64,000 nt of DNA from Adineta vaga (Eukaryota; Rotifera), in assembly GCA_021613535.1 (NCBI GenBank), contig CP075493.1, positions 10,726,001-10,790,000 on the forward strand. The letters run 5' to 3'. A program made the translations under genes and the position numbers. A model generated the notes under the pieces. That model was not told the DNA's origin, searched no databases, and saw only the letters and a list, made by a program, of their open reading frames with translations. Shown in pieces: positions 58,611 through 64,000 of this stretch; the first letter of the stretch is position 1; every line of letters begins with the position of its first letter.

Positions 58611-60275
58611 TTATGACACAAAGAATTTTTTTGTTAAATTCAATGAATTTAAAATTGAAGCTAAAAGAATTCGAAAAAAGAATTTCGGCCGAAGTAATGA
58701 ATAAGGTGTTTTCTCTTGAAAAACAACGTAAAAAAAAGCAGTTGTTAATTCTCCTGAATAAGCTGCACATTTAATTAGCCAATATGTATACCATTGTAAA
58801 AATTGCATAAATACAGGTGTTTTCGGTTGAGGATAATTCAATGTTGAATCATCACTTCGTTGATAGGTTGTTGTCCGACCGTTTTTATCCGTTTTAATTA
58901 ATTTTAAAGTTGGAACCGCCCAATCATTTGTAATTGAACCAAGCCAACATTCTTCACTGATGGCAGATGCTTGACGATTGTAGATATAAGAAATATCTTC
59001 CAAAGGATAATTTTTGTTGAAAATTTCATTTAATTGTCGTGCTTGTCGACATGCATGTGTCATTCCTTGACCATTTTTGGGATTAAAAACACACATTGAA
59101 TCTCCAACAAGAATGTAATTTCGAGGCCATTTTCGACCTAATTTTTCCACATACTTTCGATCATCGAAAGCACGTCGATATGGAAGTAATGGACTAAGAA
59201 GTTTTGTTGATTTTAAAATCAAATAATAATCATTTGGAAGATTGTCTTTCACCCATTCTAAAAGATTTTCATAACAATCATTCGGTGGATATTCTGAATT
59301 GACACAATATATAGCAAAATTTGATGCAAATCCTAAAGAATTAGGATCTGTTGTGTTCAATTGTCGTATTGGTATCGTAAGAAAACCTTTATTATGATTT
59401 GGAGCATGTGCAGCATTACCACCGACATAAATTGAATCTAATGTTGGATTTCCTGTTTTAAATCGTTCACCAACAAATGAAACATAACCCGTTCCAACAT
59501 GTAATTGTTCAGTTGGAATAATTAAATCAAAATTTTGTTTCAACCATTTTATCGATGAACTATGTCTTCCAGTACAATCAATAATAAAATCTCCATATAA
59601 TTCTTCGTGTTTATTAGAATTGATTTTCGATCGATATTGAACTCCATGAACTATATTTGTTGTTTGATCAACAATTAATTGATTGACTTTTGTATTACAC
59701 ATCCATTGAATTTGTTGTTGATCAAATTGTAAACATAATTCTCTTCGTAAAATGGTTTCTAATGTAAAACGATCAATACAAAACCATGAAAGATCTTCTG
59801 TCAGATTTTTATTTAATAAAACATTGCCAATAATAAAACGGAAATTGTTCTTTAATGAAACTATTTTTGCACCATGATCATTGATTAATCGATTTTTTAA
59901 ATTTGGAAATAAATCAAATAGAATCTTTCCACCTTCACCTTGTAAAACGTGTATTTGATAACTTTGACTAACACCTGATCGACCTAATGTATTGGCATTC
60001 TTCAAATTACAACGATAATCGAAAAGTTCTTCCGTTGTTGAATTCATTAATATTTCATTTAAAACATCATCCGGTTCAATAATTGTAATTCGTTTAAAAT
60101 ATTTCGATAAATATGCAGCTGTTGTCATACCAGCAATACTACCACCCATAATAATTGCATGTTCATATTTCTTATCTGAAGTATCATTGATAATGCGATT
60201 CTTTCGTTGTTTATAAAACCAACAAGTTACTCCTAAGAGAATGAATAAAACGATCCAAAACATGATCACTAACAA
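58611..60275 (-). CDS. Membrane-anchored FAD-dependent monooxygenase (554 aa, intronless)
   Basis: An uninterrupted 554-codon frame. It starts with an N-terminal membrane anchor (residues 4-20) and has a Rossmann dinucleotide-binding motif at 41-50 (IIMGGSIAGM) with the ribose-binding Glu67 (IIEPD). Next are a GRSGVSQSYQIHVLQGEGG segment and a DRFTLETILRREL helix. The second FAD motif is GDSMCVFNPKNGQGM at 391-405. A hydrophobic C-terminal tail (about 485-520) suggests further membrane association. This is the group A flavin monooxygenase layout shared by squalene epoxidases and actinobacterial-type FAD oxidoreductases. I do not see enough squalene epoxidase-specific sequence to call it that. 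It lies 223 bp downstream of the cyclase gene on the same strand. Substrate unknown; a terpenoid is plausible from context only. Confidence 0.78.
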   Translation of the reverse strand: MLVIMFWIVLFILLGVTCWFYKQRKNRIINDTSDKKYEHAIIMGGSIAGMTTAAYLSKYFKRITIIEPDDVLNEILMNSTTEELFDYRCNLKNANTLGRSGVSQSYQIHVLQGEGGKILFDLFPNLKNRLINDHGAKIVSLKNNFRFIIGNVLLNKNLTEDLSWFCIDRFTLETILRRELCLQFDQQQIQWMCNTKVNQLIVDQTTNIVHGVQYRSKINSNKHEELYGDFIIDCTGRHSSSIKWLKQNFDLIIPTEQLHVGTGYVSFVGERFKTGNPTLDSIYVGGNAAHAPNHNKGFLTIPIRQLNTTDPNSLGFASNFAIYCVNSEYPPNDCYENLLEWVKDNLPNDYYLILKSTKLLSPLLPYRRAFDDRKYVEKLGRKWPRNYILVGDSMCVFNPKNGQGMTHACRQARQLNEIFNKNYPLEDISYIYNRQASAISEECWLGSITNDWAVPTLKLIKTDKNGRTTTYQRSDDSTLNYPQPKTPVFMQFLQWYTYWLIKCAAYSGELTTAFFYVVFQEKTPYSLLRPKFFFRILLASILNSLNLTKKFFVS

Positions 60276-60498
60276 ATGAATATAATATATGAAGAAAAAA
60301 AATTCAGTTCTTTTTAATAAAACAAGATAAGGTCATTTTGTCAAAGATCTGATGATGTACGTGCGATGTGCACTGATTGGATGCATTCTTTTCTACATAG
60401 AAGATCATGCCATAAATGATATCTCTTAGTCATTTTTATTTATCTCAATAGAAAAGAGAACAGAAAAGAAACGAAAGCAAAAGAAAAATATAGGTTTA

Positions 60499-62676
60499 TC
60501 AATATGTATAGTTATGTTTCATAAATCTTCCGAGTGCCCAAATCGGAAAGATATTTCGATAATTTGTATAACTAATCATACAATTTCCATTGAAAACACC
60601 ACTAATGCCTTCTTGATCCCAATCTCCATTTGCTGCTTGTTTTTTCAGAAGAAAGTGAATACCTTGACGGATTACATTCGAATCAGCTTTTGCTGATATT
60701 AATGATAAAACTGCCCATGCTGTATTGATGACTTGTGAATGTTGATGTGGTACATAAGTTTTATGTACACAACTTAAATAAGATTCACCCCATCCACCAT
60801 CAGAATTTTGTTTTGAAAGTAGAAATTGTACTGCTTTTTGAATAGTTTTTGATTGTGGTGATTCACCAACAGTTATTAGAGCATCAATAGCAAACCATGT
60901 TCCGTAAGTAAAACATACCGCCCAACTTCCATACCAACTACCATCAGGTCGTTGTTTACCTTTAATAAATTCAATTCCACGTTGAATAGCAAGATCAATT
61001 TCTTTTCGTCGATGATTAGCAAAATATGTTTGTGAACGAAATTTCCATAAAGCTTGAATACAAGCTGATGTACATTCCGTATAAGAATAATCAACCATAA
61101 TTCCTTGAAAAACTTCAGCTGGATTTAACCATTCAACCCAAGATCCTGCCCGTTGAAGTTCATAGGATGCCCATCCACCATCTTTATTTTGTGTAGTTAA
61201 AATAAAATTAACTGCATCTTCTAAACGATCCGAAGTGATTCGATGTGGACTAATGTACATTTGTTCGTGTAATAGTAATGTCGCTTTCACACCTTCAGAT
61301 GTACAATCAGTTATTGGCCAACCATGATCACGAGTTGAAAATGGCCAACCACCTTTGGATATATGACGATAGAATTTCACATGATCTTTAACATCTTCTA
61401 AAACTTGACTAATATCTAAATAATAATAAGCAGAATTCAAACATTTCGGATATAAATGTCCTAATCCTGTTTCTAAAATAGCTTGAATTGAAAAAGCTGT
61501 ATCCCATAGTTGTGAACCATTATAACCTTGAATTTTCATTCCATCTTCACTTAACCATAAATAATCATCAACACGATTTAAATGCTGTTGAAATTGTTGA
61601 CTTTCTCGTCCCTTAGCATACCATATGGATAACATATTAATAAATTTATTCACTGGACCAATATTAATATAATTTGTATGTTCATCTTCTGCTTCAATAT
61701 AACTAATTAAAAATTCACTTGCCTTTTCACGTAATTGACGAATATGTATTGTTTCATATGTATTCGTACAAAAATTTAAGACTTTCAAAAGTGTCGTCTG
61801 TGGAGAATATAAATCCAATGAACTAATTGAATTTCGATGTTTTGTAAAATCAATATCTTCGTATTTCTCAACGTACAATTCATTTCGTAATTCCTTTATC
61901 AATGGTGTTATTTTACCAACAATTCTCTCGGCATAAACATAACTCATTGGCAAATAAACCATTCGACAATGACACCAATATCGTGATGGATGAACTGGTA
62001 TCCATTCAGGTAATAACCATAGTTCAGGAAAGAGAGAATTAACACCTTCCCACGGCATAACTCCTAGAACACATAACCAAAATTTTGCCCAACTTGGTGC
62101 ATATATTGCACCACCTTCGGATTGAATAAATTGATAAGCTTTTTGTAATCGTTCATTTGAAAAAGGAATATCTAGTAATCGTAAGGAAATATAATTCAAA
62201 ACCGTTCCAAACATAGTTGATTTATTTTCAATATGTGTTCCCCAACCACCATTTGGTAATTGATGATTGAATAAATATCGAATTAATTGATATTTTTGTT
62301 CGTCAGAAAATTGAAAGTTAGTTATATAAGATGTAATAACTGCACCAGGTAATAGAAACATAGGACCACCATAATCACCAGGCCAATGACCATCTTCAAC
62401 TTGTAATGATGAATAATAATTAATTGCATTCAACATACTTTTAACTATCGACGAAGAAAGTTCGTCTTTCAACGATGGAATTCGCATTTTTTCATATTGA
62501 TCTTCATTAACATTGACTGGTTTATAATTTTCTTGAAAAGCATTGTCTCGAAAGATTTTATCGGCTGAATTCGCATTTTCTTCATTGAAATTGACTAAAT
62601 TCGAAGATTCATTTTTAAAATATTTCCAAATTTGTTGTCCACGATCACAAATTAATCGCCAAGCCATAATCACCAA
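60499..62676 (-). CDS. Oxidosqualene cyclase, predicted cycloartenol synthase type (725 aa, intronless)
   Basis: An uninterrupted 725-aa triterpene cyclase, full length for the family (human lanosterol synthase 732, Arabidopsis CAS1 759). The catalytic motif is DHGWPITDCTSEG; Asp457 of DCTSE protonates the epoxide. This marks oxidosqualene cyclases, whereas squalene-hopene cyclases have DxDD. Other family blocks are WCHCRMVYLPMSYVYAERIV, DGSWYGSWAVCFTYGTWF, several QW repeats and a C-terminal FNGNCMISYTNYRNIFPIWA. Three product-determining positions read Tyr385 (QGYNGSQLWD), His451 and Ile455, equivalent to Tyr410/His477/Ile481 of plant cycloartenol synthase; animal enzymes have Thr, Cys and Val there. 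A microsomal membrane location is expected. Lack of introns and these residues point to acquisition from a non-animal donor. The product is predicted, not shown. Confidence 0.9.
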   Translation of the reverse strand: MVIMAWRLICDRGQQIWKYFKNESSNLVNFNEENANSADKIFRDNAFQENYKPVNVNEDQYEKMRIPSLKDELSSSIVKSMLNAINYYSSLQVEDGHWPGDYGGPMFLLPGAVITSYITNFQFSDEQKYQLIRYLFNHQLPNGGWGTHIENKSTMFGTVLNYISLRLLDIPFSNERLQKAYQFIQSEGGAIYAPSWAKFWLCVLGVMPWEGVNSLFPELWLLPEWIPVHPSRYWCHCRMVYLPMSYVYAERIVGKITPLIKELRNELYVEKYEDIDFTKHRNSISSLDLYSPQTTLLKVLNFCTNTYETIHIRQLREKASEFLISYIEAEDEHTNYINIGPVNKFINMLSIWYAKGRESQQFQQHLNRVDDYLWLSEDGMKIQGYNGSQLWDTAFSIQAILETGLGHLYPKCLNSAYYYLDISQVLEDVKDHVKFYRHISKGGWPFSTRDHGWPITDCTSEGVKATLLLHEQMYISPHRITSDRLEDAVNFILTTQNKDGGWASYELQRAGSWVEWLNPAEVFQGIMVDYSYTECTSACIQALWKFRSQTYFANHRRKEIDLAIQRGIEFIKGKQRPDGSWYGSWAVCFTYGTWFAIDALITVGESPQSKTIQKAVQFLLSKQNSDGGWGESYLSCVHKTYVPHQHSQVINTAWAVLSLISAKADSNVIRQGIHFLLKKQAANGDWDQEGISGVFNGNCMISYTNYRNIFPIWALGRFMKHNYTY

Positions 62677-63016
62677 TACAAAATGTATTATAAACTTTAA
62701 CGAACGAAAAAGGATAACGAAGTAAAAAAAAGAAATTCGTTCTCTTCTTTTTCAGATGATATATAACCTCTATGATGTAAGATAAGAACAGCAATATTGT
62801 ATTTTGTTTTATTTACACCTATAAGATTAGTTTATTTCTTGGTTAGAATGATGCAGATGTGATCACGCCATTGTCAGTCGATTGGCAGAATAGAATGCAA
62901 ATATATTTTATACATCTAGTAAGTATTCTACTTATAGTTTTTAAAGGAAAACAATATAAATTAAAATTTAATGGATATTGTAATATATGTATTTTTTTTC
63001 AATGAGAGGAAATAGT
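62677..63016. other. Cyclase upstream region
   Basis: 340 bp between the nuclear receptor stop and the cyclase start, AT-rich. It must contain the cyclase promoter; no motif is recognised. Confidence 0.45.
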
Positions 63017-64000
63017 CTATGTAATATTTAGAACTGTTTGCATGAGTGGTGCAATTTTATCGACAATATTCGATGTAATGAATTGTGTACGAAAAAAGGT
63101 TCGAACTCTATGTGACAGTTTTTGAATACGAAAGATAACAGCTAATACTTGAATAAAGTATTTATAAGCTTCATGTTCACCTTTTTTATTAACTATATAA
63201 TTCCAAAGGATTCTTGTGTAATGACTTTGAGCTCGACTCACAGCTATTGGATCGTTTAATGATCGTTGATTTTCGTCCATTGATAATCGATCAGTAAATA
63301 GAAGAATCGTCATGAGAATGGATAATACTGCTGGATCTTGTTCAGTTAATGCAACAAGTATCAATTTCATTTCAATAAAACCATCTAGAATATTACTTGA
63401 ATCACCGCATAATTTATAAAATTGACGATGTTTTTCTTCTTCTGCGGATGTACAATGATCAGCTGCTGTTTTATGAAGATAACATTTAAATATTGGAAAA
63501 ACAGATAAAAGATTATGTTTGATCAATAAAAGACGATCATCACTATAATCGAGATTTTCAAATTCATCGATATGACGAAAGAAAGTGATGAATGATAAAG
63601 CAATCTGATTGGTATTCTGTGACCATGAAACAAGAGCCGAAGTTTGATCAGATGTATCGAAAACAAATTGACATGGATGTAGATTTTGAAACATTGATAA
63701 GAATGATGATCGAACACTTTCAATAGTAAGCCAATCTTCAATCGATAATGTTCCAAATAGAAGATTTTCCATTCCAATTGAATCTTCATTTTTGGTTTGA
63801 TCGATATCTAATAATAACTAGACAAAGAGAACATTTCTCTATAAAACTGATTCTACAAACTTACACGATCAAAATCATCAATTGGTTCTATATTCGATAC
63901 GATTGATGATGTGAAAGATTGTTGTGCTGTCGCACTTCGATTTTCTTCAAGACGTTTTTTACGTCGTTGTTTTTCTTCTTCACTCAAAATGAAATCTTTT
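63017..64000 (-). CDS. NR1-type nuclear hormone receptor, C-terminal part (truncated by the window edge)
   Basis: Two exons are visible: one from the right edge to about 63865, and 63817-63017, joined by an intron of about 48 bp. The edge exon encodes KDFILSEEEKQRRKKRLEEN, the basic extension that follows the DNA-binding domain in VDR/HR96-like (NR1I/J) receptors. The large exon encodes an all-helical ligand-binding domain, with RLLLIKHNLLSVFPIFKCYL as the helix 3-5 signature region, EMKLILVALTEQDPAVLSI and a C-terminal RTFFRTQFI stretch. An activation helix is not obvious at the C-terminus. The zinc-finger domain must lie beyond the window. Nuclear, ligand-regulated transcription factor; ligand unknown. 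Confidence 0.78.

Noticed and set aside
58611-60275. Calling the FAD protein squalene epoxidase
   Set aside because: The general flavin monooxygenase motifs are present, but I do not see enough squalene-epoxidase-specific sequence; proximity to the cyclase alone is not evidence.
60499-62676. Squalene-hopene cyclase
   Set aside because: The catalytic motif is DCTSE, not DxDD, and the flanking residues follow oxidosqualene cyclases.
1-64000. CRISPR arrays, bacterial operons, ribosomal RNA
   Set aside because: None found; the repeats are microsatellites or transposon-like, and the genes have spliceosomal introns.

Overview
The window looks like nuclear DNA of a small invertebrate animal, most probably a bdelloid rotifer. 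This is inference from content, not a database match. It is strongly AT-rich. It carries many animal-type genes (Capicua, vesicular glutamate transporter, Caprin, TRAF, nuclear receptor, neuropeptide-type GPCR, SPEF1, cathepsin F, NUP88). Most of these are cut by very short introns, typically about 50-65 bp with GT..AG ends. It also holds an F-box/leucine-rich-type gene and several long intronless genes that look non-metazoan, which is the combination expected of bdelloids.

Layout. 0-2.4 kb: a short Capicua-like HMG-box repressor (minus), reassembled here from five exons. 2.4-9.6 kb: gene-free, microsatellite-rich DNA. 9.6-12.4 kb: vesicular glutamate transporter (minus). 16.6-18.5 kb: Caprin (plus). 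18.9 kb: elongator tRNA-Met(CAT) (minus). 19.2-20.9 kb: F-box protein (minus). 21-25.2 kb: gene-free, with a 105-bp palindromic element. 25.2-26.9 kb: TRAF. 28.2-28.9 kb: SPEF1/CLAMP. 29.2-30.9 kb: CYP3-like cytochrome P450. 31.1-32.8 kb: VWA7/HET-C-like secreted protein without a VWA domain (minus). 33.6-36.6 kb: SDA1 ribosome-biogenesis factor with 15 exons. 38.8-40.2 kb: GPCR. 40.6-41.3 kb: two convergent, apparently related small Gly/Val/Cys-rich membrane proteins. 41.6-43.6 kb: cathepsin F (minus). 46.4-47.6 kb: cysteine-rich GCC2/GCC3-repeat secreted protein. 48.4-50.5 kb: NUP88 (minus).

From about 50.8 kb the character changes. There is a degenerate pseudogene and a duplicated scrap of the Caprin gene. 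A tandem array of glycosyltransferase-like genes follows, with two intact copies and one internally deleted copy. Next is a block of intronless genes: an AhpE-type peroxiredoxin, a small hypothetical protein, a membrane-anchored FAD monooxygenase and a 725-residue oxidosqualene cyclase. The cyclase carries the Tyr/His/Ile residues typical of cycloartenol synthases rather than of animal lanosterol synthases. The right edge holds the 3' part of an NR1-type nuclear receptor.

The most interesting candidate system is the cyclase plus the FAD monooxygenase. They are neighbours on the same strand, 223 bp apart, both intronless and both unlike normal animal genes, which suggests acquired triterpene or sterol chemistry. 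Second are the mosaic glycosyltransferase array and the inverted pair of small Gly-zipper proteins. All functional statements rest on motif recognition by eye; no search or alignment program was run.
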